This document shows positions 48,201 to 57,852 of a stretch of DNA of 64,000 nt, piece by piece (within the stretch, counting starts at the first letter, position 1; each line of letters opens with the position of its first letter). Below the pieces are notes generated by a model, which saw only the letters and a program-made list of their open reading frames with translations, was not told where the DNA came from and did not search any database. The translations under genes and the position numbers were made by a program. The DNA is taken from NCBI RefSeq assembly GCF_030814655.1, contig NZ_JAUSVK010000001.1:4657001-4721000 (forward strand), written 5' to 3'. The DNA comes from Labrys monachus (GTDB taxonomy: Bacteria; Pseudomonadota; Alphaproteobacteria; Rhizobiales; Labraceae).

Positions 48201-48799
48201 GCATCGAGGAAGGCGGGCGGCTGCATGTGCGCGGGCCCAATGTGATGCAGGGCTATCTCAAGGCCGACCAGCCCGGCCGGATCATGCGGCCCGAAGGCGG
48301 CTGGCACGATACCGGCGATATCGTCGCCATCGACAGCCAGGGCTTCGTCGCGATCAAGGGCCGGGCCAAGCGCTTCGCCAAGATCGGCGGCGAGATGGTC
48401 TCGCTGGCGGCGGTCGAAGGCCTGCTCGCCGATCTCTGGCCGGAGACGCCGGTTGCCGTGCTCGCCGCCCCGGACCCGCGCAAGGGCGAGCGCCTCGTGC
48501 TCGTCACCACCACCAAGCAGGCCAACCGCTCCGACGTGGTCGCGCACCTCAAACAGAAACATGCGGCCGACCTGATGATGCCGTCGGAAATCATCGTCCT
48601 CGACACCATGCCGCTGATGGGAACCGGCAAGACCGATTATGTCGCGCTGGAGCGGCTGATGCGCGAGCGCCAGGCGTCTGCGGCCGCGCCGCAGGCGGCC
48701 GCGGGCACGCCGGACACGGAACGGGCATCGCCGGAGCCGGCAGCGCCGCCGGCGGTCACCCAACCGGATTCGGCCCAGCCCAGCCGCTCCGATGCGTGA
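45281..48799 (+). CDS. Fused lysophospholipid transporter / acyltransferase / acyl-ACP synthetase
   Basis: A 1172-residue three-part protein. Residues 1-420 are an MFS transporter with 10-12 helices like LplT (FSAFNDNFIKQALTILAVYG). Residues about 430-640 are a PlsC-type acyltransferase (INHVSFLDAPLILALLDKD with H-x4-D, and FPEGRLTVTGSLMK). Residues 650-1140 are an AMP-binding acyl synthetase (FTSGSEGTPKGVVLSHRN, EGYGVTETSPVLALN, DTGDIVAIDSQGF). E. coli has LplT and Aas as separate proteins; they flip in and re-acylate lysophospholipids. The tail is Ala/Pro-rich. Overlaps the downstream TetR gene by eight bases. Confidence 0.9.
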   Translation: MLSSLMSARRFAPLFWCQFFSAFNDNFIKQALTILAVYGIAETAPMAGGDSFVSIAGAFLVLPGLFLSGLAGQLADRFDKARVARAIKLAEIAIVAIAAFGFAVHSAPILLASMLTLGIMGTLFTPVKYGMLPDQLAPDELPAGNGLIEAGTFLSILIGIIGAGFVAPHLDSIVVAGIMVAVALACWLFSRGIPPTGEAAPTLKIDWNVIRSSWGLVGLLARDRRLMTGSIAVAWFWMSGIVMLSLTPSLAHSVIGGDETVNTLFTTSFSIGIAVGSVLAARLSAGRTIVLLTPIGCILMGLVGLDVAWIALGTTASATPLPFVDYLHTGSGVHMTLALGVMAVGAGLFVVPIYAAVQAWSPKDERARVIAGGNVLSALFMSVGAGGLALLQSRFGLTSPMALLGLAVLDVAAGLVFLAILPMSLVRDVTLLIYRLLFRVEVRGIENLETDTPRRIIAINHVSFLDAPLILALLDKDPVFAIDHTIARAWWVKPFLKLCRAFPLDPTKPLATRSLINAVKAGDTLVIFPEGRLTVTGSLMKVYDGAGLIADKSQAEIVPVRIDGLERTYFTRLGPGKVSRRWFPKVVVTFTEPQRLAIDETLRGRKRRQAAGAALYDVMSDLIYKTSSTDQTLFQALAAASRKFRPSRVILEDPVTGPLTYKRLLIAIEVLGRKFRGFTGPGEHVGVLLPNANAVAVTFFGLQAIGRVPAMLNFSAGKANLISACTTAEIRTVLSSRAFVEKGRLEEVVAALEAHVKFVWLEDLRKGVTAADKLAGYFGAGRQHGRISPDASAAVLFTSGSEGTPKGVVLSHRNILSNIAQIGARIDFGPGDIVFNVLPVFHSFGLTGGLILPLVNGVKVYLYPSPLHYRIIPELVYSANATALFGTDTFLAGYAKMANPYDFRSLRYVVAGAEPVKVETRRAYNEKFGLRILEGYGVTETSPVLALNTPMFNRNGTVGRVLPGMETRLDPVPGIEEGGRLHVRGPNVMQGYLKADQPGRIMRPEGGWHDTGDIVAIDSQGFVAIKGRAKRFAKIGGEMVSLAAVEGLLADLWPETPVAVLAAPDPRKGERLVLVTTTKQANRSDVVAHLKQKHAADLMMPSEIIVLDTMPLMGTGKTDYVALERLMRERQASAAAPQAAAGTPDTERASPEPAAPPAVTQPDSAQPSRSDA

Positions 48800-49370
48800 C
48801 GGCGCCAGGACCCGGGCCCGGATCGAGACCGAGGCTCTGCGCCTGTTCGCCGACAAGGGCGTGGCGGGCACCTCCGTCCGCGATATCGCCGCCGCGGTCG
48901 GGGTCGCCGAAGCGGCGCTCTACCGCCATTTTCCCTCCAAGGACGCCTTGTCGCGCCATCTTTTCCTGGAAGGCTACGCCGCGCTCGCCGGCGACATCGG
49001 CGCGGTGGCGGCGCGGCAGCTGCCGCTCGGCCTCGTCATCGAGGAGGTCGTCGCCATCTTCTGCCGCCTCTTCGACGACAACCGGCCCTTGTTCTCCTTC
49101 CTGCTGCTCTCCCAGCACGCCCATCTCGCCGACGTGCCCGAGGAAGCGGACAAGAACATCGTCGAGGCCGTGCGTGCCATCTTCGCGGCCGCCATGGGCC
49201 GCGGCGAGATTCCGGACGGCGAACCGGACCTTCTCGCCGCCCTCGCCCTCGGCATCGTCGCCCAGCCGGCGATCTTCACCATTTACGGGCGGCTCTCCGG
49301 CCCTCTCGGCGATCGCGCCGGCGACCTCGCGCGGGCGGTCAAGGCGGTGGCGGGGATCGCGACGGCGTAG
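48792..49370 (+). CDS. TetR-family regulator, probable repressor of the acyltransferase operon
   Basis: A 192-residue TetR-family protein: helix-turn-helix RIETEALRLFADKGVAGTSV then RDIAAAVGVAEAALYRHFPS, and an all-helical ligand domain. Its ATG overlaps the fusion-gene stop by eight bases (GATGCGTGA), so both are one transcript. Inferred to bind the 45226 inverted repeat and repress the operon, responding to a fatty acid or acyl-CoA-like ligand. Confidence 0.88.
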   Translation: MRDGARTRARIETEALRLFADKGVAGTSVRDIAAAVGVAEAALYRHFPSKDALSRHLFLEGYAALAGDIGAVAARQLPLGLVIEEVVAIFCRLFDDNRPLFSFLLLSQHAHLADVPEEADKNIVEAVRAIFAAAMGRGEIPDGEPDLLAALALGIVAQPAIFTIYGRLSGPLGDRAGDLARAVKAVAGIATA

Positions 49371-49403
49371 GATGCGACCAGTTCCCTTCAGCCTCATGGC
49401 GCC

Positions 49404-49622
49404 TCAATTCGAGGCGGCCGGCGGCCCGTACATCAGATCGGCGATCGTCACCTTCAGGACGCATGCCAGTCGCTGGGCCGCCTCCGCCGGAAGGCGCACC
49501 TGTCCGGAGGCCCAGCTCTCGATGTCGTGCTCGCTCAGCTTCGAATAGCGGGCAATGGTCGACACCGTCATTCGGGACCGCTGAATGGCGAGGGGGAGGC
49601 CGTTGGGAAAGGTTGCCGGCAC
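49404..49622 (-). CDS. Small XRE-type helix-turn-helix protein
   Basis: A 72-residue protein that is almost entirely an XRE-like helix-turn-helix (LAIQRSRMTVSTIARYSKLS then EHDIESWASGQVRLPAEAAQ). GTG start. Converges with the TetR gene. No partner gene nearby; it may be an orphan regulator. The 256-bp stretch between it and the MucR-like gene shows nothing recognisable. Confidence 0.6.
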   Translation of the reverse strand: MPATFPNGLPLAIQRSRMTVSTIARYSKLSEHDIESWASGQVRLPAEAAQRLACVLKVTIADLMYGPPAASN

Positions 49623-49878
49623 TTCTCTGTCCTTTTCCGAAGGCGTCCGACTGTCCGTGGACGCCTTCCCGAATGAACGCCGGGAGGGCGCAAAAGATGC
49701 CCGCTGGACGCCTTCATCGCTCCCGCCCCGCAGCCGTGGGCGGCCCGGGCCCCGGAATCAAGGCCCGGCGTCTCGCCGCATGCGCCCTCCGTCCCGCCCG
49801 CGCTCACGCGGGCTGACGGCACGGTCTTCGCACGGCCCCAACCATATCGGCATGAGGCCGGGCCGACCTTGACGCTCG

Positions 49879-50409
49879 TCAAGGAAGCGGCGAGCCGGGA
49901 ACGGAAAGGCATTCCTGCCTGAAGGCTACGGCGCTGTCCTGAAGCGGAATGTCCGCATCGCTGCTGTGCGATGCCGCCTCTTGCGCGACGGTACCGAAAC
50001 TGTGCCTTTTCGCCAGTTGCGAGCGGCGAGCCCGATAATTGGCGGCGACGACCGGATAGTCGCGCGGCAGATCCCATTTCTTCCGATATTCGTCGAGCGT
50101 CATGTCGTATTTCGCTGCGAGATGCCGCTTGAGCGATTGGAACCTCAGCCCGTCTTCGAGACAGATGATATAGTCGGCCGTCACCGATTTCCCGATCGGA
50201 ACGGCCGGAACCACCCTCGCCGTTTCCACCGGCCGCGGACCGGCGGCGAGTCGCCGAAGGGTTCCGAGCACGCCTTGGATGAGCGGCGGAAGCTCCGCCG
50301 GCCCGAGCGTGTGGGTCGTGACATAGGACGCCACGATCTTGGTCGCTATTTGCGCAATACGCTCTGGTATGACAGCGATACGATCGCTCTCGACTTGATG
50401 GTCTTTCAT
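49879..50409 (-). CDS. Ros/MucR-family regulator with altered zinc site
   Basis: A 176-residue MucR/Ros-type DNA-binding protein. The core YIICLEDGLRFQSLKRHLAA then KYDMTLDEYRKKWDLPRDYP is diagnostic. Usual MucR ligands are C-x2-D-x9-H-x3-H; here C83, D86 and H96 are present, but the last position is K100 instead of His, so zinc binding may be lost, as reported for some rhizobial Ros homologues. The N-terminus (about 15-60) has the helical oligomerisation part. MucR proteins bind AT-rich DNA and silence accessory genes; the AT-rich stretch at 50770-50945 upstream could be a target. Start at 50409 (MKDHQVESDR). Confidence 0.85.
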   Translation of the reverse strand: MKDHQVESDRIAVIPERIAQIATKIVASYVTTHTLGPAELPPLIQGVLGTLRRLAAGPRPVETARVVPAVPIGKSVTADYIICLEDGLRFQSLKRHLAAKYDMTLDEYRKKWDLPRDYPVVAANYRARRSQLAKRHSFGTVAQEAASHSSDADIPLQDSAVAFRQECLSVPGSPLP

Positions 50410-51390
50410 AATTCGTTTTCCCGTCGATTTATGTGACTTGGTTTTTATGGAGGCTTCCGACGACATCCCGGCCGCCGTCTTCGTCTGCGTCGCCTCGCGG
50501 GAGATCGGTGACGGCGTGCGGCGCCGTCGCTACCTTTCCGCTGCGTATGGATGCCCAGGCGGCCGGCCGTCCAGATCGCTGTGGCGATGGCGAGTTCACC
50601 GACGAGCCCGAATGTTCGATCGGCATTCACCCTTGGCGAATTCCATCGGCCGGAGCGAGAAGAAGGGCACGGACAGGAGGCCGACCCGCGCCAGGTCTTG
50701 AGTTTTCTTCTCGAAAACAACGATTTGTCCACGGGGCGCGCCGATCACGTTGCAGTCGCCCGACATCGTGAGGACGACTATATAGAAATTCGATGAGAGC
50801 GGGCGACTTAATTCCAATCGAGATGGATCAATATATAGTTGTCTGCTCACATCCAAGAAATTCTTGGAATTTTATCCTGTTACCCCTCAATTTCCCTACG
50901 GAATCAAAATATATCAATATCAAAATGTACAAATATCGGCTGATCGGTGGGTCGGATATTTCGCCGGCATGCGAGGCGCCCCCAACGGAAGGTAGCGCTG
51001 GGAACTTGCAGGGTCACGGATGGCCGCCGCCAACGTCATTCCCGTCCGACGCGATGATTTCACGTGCGGATGCCGGCGAGCGCAGACGTGCTCGCCGAGG
51101 CGGGGGGAGGAAGACGCGCTGTTCGGGGCGAGCGGTCGCATCGACTTCGACGAGGCAGCAAGGCGAATGTGGTTTCTCCCCCGGACGCGGTGAGGAATCC
51201 GGTCGCGGCCGTGCCCCTCGCAAGATATTTCTCCCCCGCATGCCGTGACGGCCGCCTCTGCGCATGCTGCGGCTCGGCGCCGCGCCACGCGCTTGACCCG
51301 GGCGCGGAACTGCACCGCGAACACAGGGGTTTGTGGAGCGGACAGCGATGGCGGACGAGATTGCCCGCCGGGCATGCGGGAGCCGAATCC
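50410..51390. other. 981-bp gap with an AT-rich island
   Basis: No gene could be supported. At 50770-50945 base composition drops sharply to AT-rich (TATATAG, AAAATATATC), with a 17-bp inverted repeat TCCAAGAA-A-TTCTTGGA at 50852-50868. On the minus strand, 50596-50856 holds an 86-codon frame (QIVVFEKKTQDLARVGLLSV), followed in another frame by a hydrophobic run (LVGELAIATAIWTAGRLGI); this could be a small frameshifted gene, but evidence is thin. The rest is the leader of the thiamine-pyrophosphate enzyme gene. Confidence 0.5.
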
Positions 51391-53184
51391 ATGGCGCAGA
51401 CGGTTGGTGACTTCCTTGTCGAGCGGCTGTACGCCTGGGGCGTGCGCAAGATCTTCGGCTATCCGGGCGACGGCATCAACGACGTGTTCGGCGCCCTCAA
51501 CCGGGCAGGCGGCAAGATCGAATTCATCCAGGCCCGGCATGAGGAGATGGCGGCGTTCATGGCGTCTGCCTATGCCAAGTTCACCGGCGAACTCGGCGTC
51601 TGCATCGCCACCTCCGGGCCAGGCGCATCCCATCTCGTCACCGGCCTCTACGATGCCCGGCTCGACCATATGCCGGTCCTCGCCATCGCCGGCCAGCAGG
51701 CCCGCACGGCCCTCGGCGGCCATTACCAGCAGGAGGTGGACCTGCCGAGCCTGTTCAAGGATGTGGCCGGCGCCTTCGTGCAACAGGCCTCCGCCCCGGC
51801 GCAGGTCCGCCACCTCGTCGACCGCGCGGTCCGGATCGCCCTCGGCGAACGGCGGGTCACGGCGATCATCCTGCCCAACGATCTGCAGGAAGAGCCCTAT
51901 CATGAACCGGGCCGCAAGCATGGCACCCTGCATTCGGGCATCGGCTACAGCAGGCCGAAGACGGTTCCCTACGACGCCGATCTCCACCGCGCAGCCGAAA
52001 TCCTCAACAGCGGCAGGAAGGTGGCGATGCTGGTCGGCGCCGGCTCGCTCGGGGCGACGGACGCGGTGATCGCCGTCGCCGACAAGCTCGGTGCGGGCAT
52101 CGCCAAGGCCCTGCTCGGCAAGGCCGCGGTGCCGGACGACCTGCCCTATGTCACCGGCTCGATCGGCCTACTCGGCACCGAGCCGAGCTACACCATGATG
52201 ATGGAATGCGACACGCTGCTGATGGTGGGCTCGGGCTTTCCCTATTCGGAGTTCCTGCCGAAGGAAGGCCAGGCACGCGGCGTGCAGATCGATCTCGCGC
52301 CCGATATGCTGTCGCTGCGCTATCCGATGGAGGCCAACCTCGTCGGCGACGCTGCGGAGACGCTGAGGGCGCTCCTGCCCCTCATCGAGCAGAAGACGGA
52401 GAAATCCTGGCGGGCAGATATCGAGAAGAACGTCGCCGACTGGTGGAAGACGCTGGAAGAGCGCGCGATACAGCCGGCCGTGCCGGTCAATCCGCAGCGC
52501 GTCACCTGGGAATTGTCGCCGCGCCTGCCCGATGGCGTCATCCTGACCAGCGATTCCGGTTCCTGCGCCAATTGGTACGCCCGGGATCTCAGGATCCGCC
52601 GGGGCATGATGGCCTCGCTGTCAGGCGGCCTCGCCTCGATGGGGGCGGCGGTGCCCTATGCGATCGCCGCCAAATTCGCCCATCCCGACCGGCCGGTGAT
52701 CGCCCTCGTCGGCGACGGCGCCATGCAGATGAACAACATGGCCGAACTGATCACCGTCGCCAAATATTGGCGGCAATGGCCGGACAAGCGCTGGATCGTC
52801 TGCGTCTTCAACAATGAGGATCTCAACCAGGTCACCTGGGAGCAGCGGGTGATGGAGGGAGACCCGAAATTCGACGCCTCCCAGCAGATTCCCAACGTGC
52901 CCTATCACCGCTTCGCGGAGCTGATCGGGCTCAAGGGCATCTATGTCGACCGGCCGCAGGCCGTGGGGCCGGCGTGGGAGGACGCCCTCGCCGCCGACCG
53001 GCCGGTGGTCCTCGAAGTCAAGACGGACCCCGAAGTGCCGCCTCTGCCGCCGCACATCACCTTCCAGCAGGCGATGAACTTCTCCAGAACCCTCATCAAG
53101 GGCGATCCGCGCGAGGGCGGCGTCATCCGCGAGACGGCGCGCCAGGTCCTCGGCGCGATCCTCCCCGGCGGGCGCGGGGACTGA
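51391..53184 (+). CDS. Thiamine-pyrophosphate-dependent enzyme (pyruvate oxidase/acetolactate synthase-like)
   Basis: A 597-residue member of the TPP enzyme family of pyruvate oxidase, acetolactate synthase and related decarboxylases. N-terminal Pyr domain: RKIFGYPGDGINDVFGALNR and FIQARHEEMAAFMASAYAKF (conserved Glu for TPP activation), then TSGPGASHLVTGLYDARLDH. C-terminal PP domain: VIALVGDGAMQMNNMAELIT followed by CVFNNEDLNQVTWEQR (TPP/Mg site). Closest in plan to pyruvate oxidase-type or uncharacterised TPP-requiring proteins; the reaction cannot be assigned. Start MAQTVGDFLVERLYAWG with GGGAG ten bases upstream. Monocistronic, ending against groEL. Confidence 0.85.
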   Translation: MAQTVGDFLVERLYAWGVRKIFGYPGDGINDVFGALNRAGGKIEFIQARHEEMAAFMASAYAKFTGELGVCIATSGPGASHLVTGLYDARLDHMPVLAIAGQQARTALGGHYQQEVDLPSLFKDVAGAFVQQASAPAQVRHLVDRAVRIALGERRVTAIILPNDLQEEPYHEPGRKHGTLHSGIGYSRPKTVPYDADLHRAAEILNSGRKVAMLVGAGSLGATDAVIAVADKLGAGIAKALLGKAAVPDDLPYVTGSIGLLGTEPSYTMMMECDTLLMVGSGFPYSEFLPKEGQARGVQIDLAPDMLSLRYPMEANLVGDAAETLRALLPLIEQKTEKSWRADIEKNVADWWKTLEERAIQPAVPVNPQRVTWELSPRLPDGVILTSDSGSCANWYARDLRIRRGMMASLSGGLASMGAAVPYAIAAKFAHPDRPVIALVGDGAMQMNNMAELITVAKYWRQWPDKRWIVCVFNNEDLNQVTWEQRVMEGDPKFDASQQIPNVPYHRFAELIGLKGIYVDRPQAVGPAWEDALAADRPVVLEVKTDPEVPPLPPHITFQQAMNFSRTLIKGDPREGGVIRETARQVLGAILPGGRGD

Positions 53185-53216
53185 CGTCGGCGCCCGCGGC
53201 TTCGCCCCCTGTCGAT

Positions 53217-53264
53217 GGCGTCCGGATCCCGCGCCGGCCAGGCCGGCGGACGGATCCGGACGCC
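53217..53264. terminator. Large hairpin between convergent genes
   Basis: A perfect 13-bp outer stem (GGCGTCCGGATCC / GGATCCGGACGCC) encloses a second perfect stem (GCCGGCC-A-GGCCGGC). It fills the space between the convergent TPP enzyme and groEL stops. Likely a bidirectional terminator, although no T-run follows. Confidence 0.65.
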
Positions 53265-53268
53265 GTTC

Positions 53269-55265
<1,997 letters not shown>

Positions 55266-55322
55266 CAGGAGGTTCTTTCTGCGGTCAGCACTCGTGGCCA
55301 CCGCAGCCCCTACATAGGGCTT

Positions 55323-55356
55323 TTGGCACTCGGATGATAGGAGTGCCAAAATTATA
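55323..55356 (-). promoter_or_regulatory. CIRCE operator and -10 box of groESL
   Basis: TTGGCACTC-N9-GAGTGCCAA at 55323-55349 is a CIRCE inverted repeat with one change per arm from the standard TTAGCACTC/GAGTGCTAA, the two changes compensating each other. A perfect minus-strand TATAAT lies two bases away at 55351-55356. HrcA should bind here and repress groESL until heat shock. Confidence 0.88.
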
Positions 55357-55775
55357 TTCTGGCGGGTGAAAAATACTTGGAACTTATAATCCCGCTCCTT
55401 CGGCCGGGGTGCCGCCCGATCCGCAGGGGCAGACGACTATTTCATTGAATTCACCGCCGCTTTTATTTGACCGTTTGAACAATATAAATCCGGACCGGTG
55501 GAAAAAACACTCTCGCCTTGATCGAACCTCAATCAGGGAGTATCAATTGAAGTCGTTGATTTGGCCGATTTGGCTTTTGCGGTGTCAGAGACCCGGGACC
55601 CGCCATTCATCACCGAATTTCGACAGCGAACGCATAGCGCCGATCCGGCGCGCGCATCGTCCTGTCCGATCCGGGAAGATCCCCGCTCCGGAGAGACCGG
55701 CGGCATCGGGGTCGTCGCGGTTCCGACGGCGCGATGCAGGAGGCGCATCCGCGTGCTCCTGCGGAGATCCCGACC
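55357..55775. other. Intergenic region upstream of the small-gene cluster
   Basis: 419 bp between the groESL promoter and the first small gene, which are divergent. The first 150 bases are relatively AT-rich and may hold a plus-strand promoter (TTGACCGTTTG near 55470). No gene supported. Confidence 0.45.
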
Positions 55776-56039
55776 ATGACCAGTCGTACCACGCAGACCG
55801 TCGTCCACTTCTCGTCCGCCTTCCGGCTGACGGGTTTCGACGCGCCGCAACCGGCGGGAGACTATCGCGTCGACCACGACGAAGAATTGATCGAAGGAGC
55901 CTCCTGGCTCGCATGGCGCCGCGTCGGCGCCTTCATCCACCTGCCCGCCATCGCCGCGCGGGCCTCGACGCGACAAATGGTGCCGATCATTCCGGCAGAC
56001 CTCGAAGCGGCGCTCGAAAAGGACCACCGACCCTCATGA
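55776..56039 (+). CDS. Small conserved-looking protein of unknown function
   Basis: An 87-residue acidic/neutral protein with no domain I can name. It reads well as protein: FRLTGFDAPQPAGDYRVDHD then EELIEGASWLAWRRVGAFIH. Its stop overlaps the next start by four bases (ATGA), which supports both being real. No signal peptide or membrane segment. Start MTSRTTQTVVHFSS at 55776 chosen over an ATG 14 codons upstream because the protein-like sequence begins here. Confidence 0.7.
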   Translation: MTSRTTQTVVHFSSAFRLTGFDAPQPAGDYRVDHDEELIEGASWLAWRRVGAFIHLPAIAARASTRQMVPIIPADLEAALEKDHRPS

Positions 56040-56335
56040 CCGCAAAAACCACCCTCCCCTCCGGCGCCCATCCGGACCGGCGCGCGACCGGCAGCCACCT
56101 CTTCGCCGTCGGACAGCTGGTCCGCCTGAGGCATGGCCACGGATCGCGGTCCGGCGCCGCCGACCTCTATCGGATCACCGCCGTGCTGCCGCCGGGCGAG
56201 AACGCGTCACCGCAATATCGCATCCGCAGCGACGGCGAGAGCCATGAGCGGGTGACGACCGAGGATCGCCTGGAGGCTGTCGCCGCCGCCACGACGGGCC
56301 GCGGCGCCGCGCTCATCGAAAGAACGTTCGGCTAG
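56036..56335 (+). CDS. Small protein of unknown function, coupled to the previous gene
   Basis: A 99-residue protein. The central part (FAVGQLVRLRHGHGSRSGAA then DLYRITAVLPPGENASPQYR and IRSDGESHERVTTEDRLEAV) looks like a compact beta-rich fold with a charged C-terminus, similar in rhythm to small KOW/SH3-like proteins, though no family can be named. Overlaps the previous gene by ATGA. The two presumably act together. Confidence 0.68.
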   Translation: MTAKTTLPSGAHPDRRATGSHLFAVGQLVRLRHGHGSRSGAADLYRITAVLPPGENASPQYRIRSDGESHERVTTEDRLEAVAAATTGRGAALIERTFG

Positions 56336-56447
56336 GCGGCAAAAGGCATCGCCCTGGCCTGAAGGCGCCTCGGGCCAGCGGGTCCCGCCGGCGGCGCAGG
56401 CCGGCGCCCCCAGGCCATGACGCTCCGGCGGAACGGACATCCAAGTG

Positions 56448-56690
56448 ATGAAGATCATCGTCGAGTTCTACCGTACCCGCGAGGCCGACGACGCCCATGC
56501 CGTGCTCGGCCGCGTGACGGACGAAGCGCATGACCTGGACGACGCGATCGACCTTGGGCGGCGGCTGGCGCTGACCCTCGACATGCCGCAGCGCCCGGAC
56601 GCCATGACGATCACCGCCGCAGAAGGCGGGACACTCTATTCCGGCGTCCTCGATGCCGCCCCTCCGAAGAAAGGAAAGCCGACATCATGA
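56448..56690 (+). CDS. Small protein of unknown function
   Basis: An 80-residue protein, MKIIVEFYRTREADDAHAVL then GRVTDEAHDLDDAIDLGRRL, possibly a small alpha/beta fold. A GTG lies directly before the ATG. Follows the two coupled genes by 112 bases and precedes the transglutaminase-like gene. Function unknown. Confidence 0.55.
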   Translation: MKIIVEFYRTREADDAHAVLGRVTDEAHDLDDAIDLGRRLALTLDMPQRPDAMTITAAEGGTLYSGVLDAAPPKKGKPTS

Positions 56691-56910
56691 ACGACCGACG
56701 CGACGCCTGCGGGCGCCGACGACACGATGCCGCCGCCATCCCTCAATCGAGATGGGAGCCGCAAGGCCGACTGCGCCCTGCCGCTCCATGCCGCATCGGC
56801 CCGCTCATGATCCCGCCGCCCTCGCCCTCCAATCCGCCTTCCCGCCACCCCCATCCCACCCCACCGACCGCCGGCTTCCGGCGGCCGATCCACGCGCCCA
56901 GGAACTTTCC

Positions 56911-57723
56911 ATGCTGATCCGCTACGGTTATGAGATCTCGCTGAACTGCCAGCAGCCGACCGCGTTGGTGTGTCTGCTGTCGGTCCATGAGGATCGCGCC
57001 GCAGACATGCGAGTGCCGGAAACGGTCTTCACCACCCCCGACGTCCCGACATCGACCTATCGCGACCTCTTCGGCAACCGATGCCGGCGGCTCGTCGCGC
57101 CGGCGGGCGACCTGACGATCTGGGGCGACGCCACCATCGAGGACAACGGTCAGCCGGACCCGGTGCTGCCCGACGCCCGGGAACTCCCGGTGCAGGACCT
57201 CCCCGACGATTGCCTGACCTATCTCATGGGCAGCCGCTATTGCGAAACCGATCGCCTCAGCCAGACGGCGTGGGATATTTTCGGCGCGGTCCCCCCCGGA
57301 TGGGGCCGGGTGCAGGCGATCTGCGATTTCGTGCACAACCATATCCGCTTCGACTACATGCAGGCGCGATCGACCCGCACCGCCTTCGAATCCTTCCACG
57401 AGCGCATCGGCGTGTGCCGCGACTTTGCGCATCTCGCCGTCACCTTCTGCCGCTGCCTCAACATCCCCGCGCGCTACGTCAACGGCCATCTCGGCGACAT
57501 CGGCGTTCCCGTGGTCGATCCGATGGACTTCAGCGCCTGGATCGAGGTGTTTCTGGACGGCGCCTGGCATACGTTCGATCCGCGCAACAACGTGCCCCGG
57601 ATCGGCAGGATCGTGGTGGCGCGCGGCCGGGATGCCGCCGACGTGCCGCTCATCAATTCCTTCGGACCGCATGTCCTGAAGGGATTTCGGGTCTGGACCT
57701 ACGAGGTTCCGAACCTGCAATAG
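56911..57723 (+). CDS. Transglutaminase-like cysteine protease-fold protein
   Basis: A 270-residue protein with an N-terminal beta domain (MLIRYGYEISLNCQQPTALV, typical of bacterial transglutaminase-like proteins) and a C-terminal core containing the Cys-His-Asp triad: RIGVCRDFAHLAVTFCRCLN (Cys), then FSAWIEVFLDGAWHTFDPRN (His and Asp). No signal peptide, so cytoplasmic. Such proteins are peptidases or amide-modifying enzymes, often in clusters with small partners; substrate unknown. Start at 56911 preferred because the upstream frame is Pro/Arg-rich and atypical. The 220-bp gap before it holds nothing else recognised. Confidence 0.85.
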   Translation: MLIRYGYEISLNCQQPTALVCLLSVHEDRAADMRVPETVFTTPDVPTSTYRDLFGNRCRRLVAPAGDLTIWGDATIEDNGQPDPVLPDARELPVQDLPDDCLTYLMGSRYCETDRLSQTAWDIFGAVPPGWGRVQAICDFVHNHIRFDYMQARSTRTAFESFHERIGVCRDFAHLAVTFCRCLNIPARYVNGHLGDIGVPVVDPMDFSAWIEVFLDGAWHTFDPRNNVPRIGRIVVARGRDAADVPLINSFGPHVLKGFRVWTYEVPNLQ

Positions 57724-57852
57724 GCGCGGGCCGGACGGCCGTGCTCCGGCAGGGCGACATGCATCCCCCTGCCGAGGCGCGGCGCACCTGTCCGCGCTTG
57801 CTCCGGCGGGCGCGAATGCCGCGCCCGCTCCTGCTTGGTCAAAGCCAAAGGC

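Noticed and set aside
50596-50856. 86-codon minus-strand frame in the AT-rich gap
   Set aside because: Partly protein-like, but without a ribosome site, and continuing only if a frameshift is assumed; kept as a note in the gap entry.
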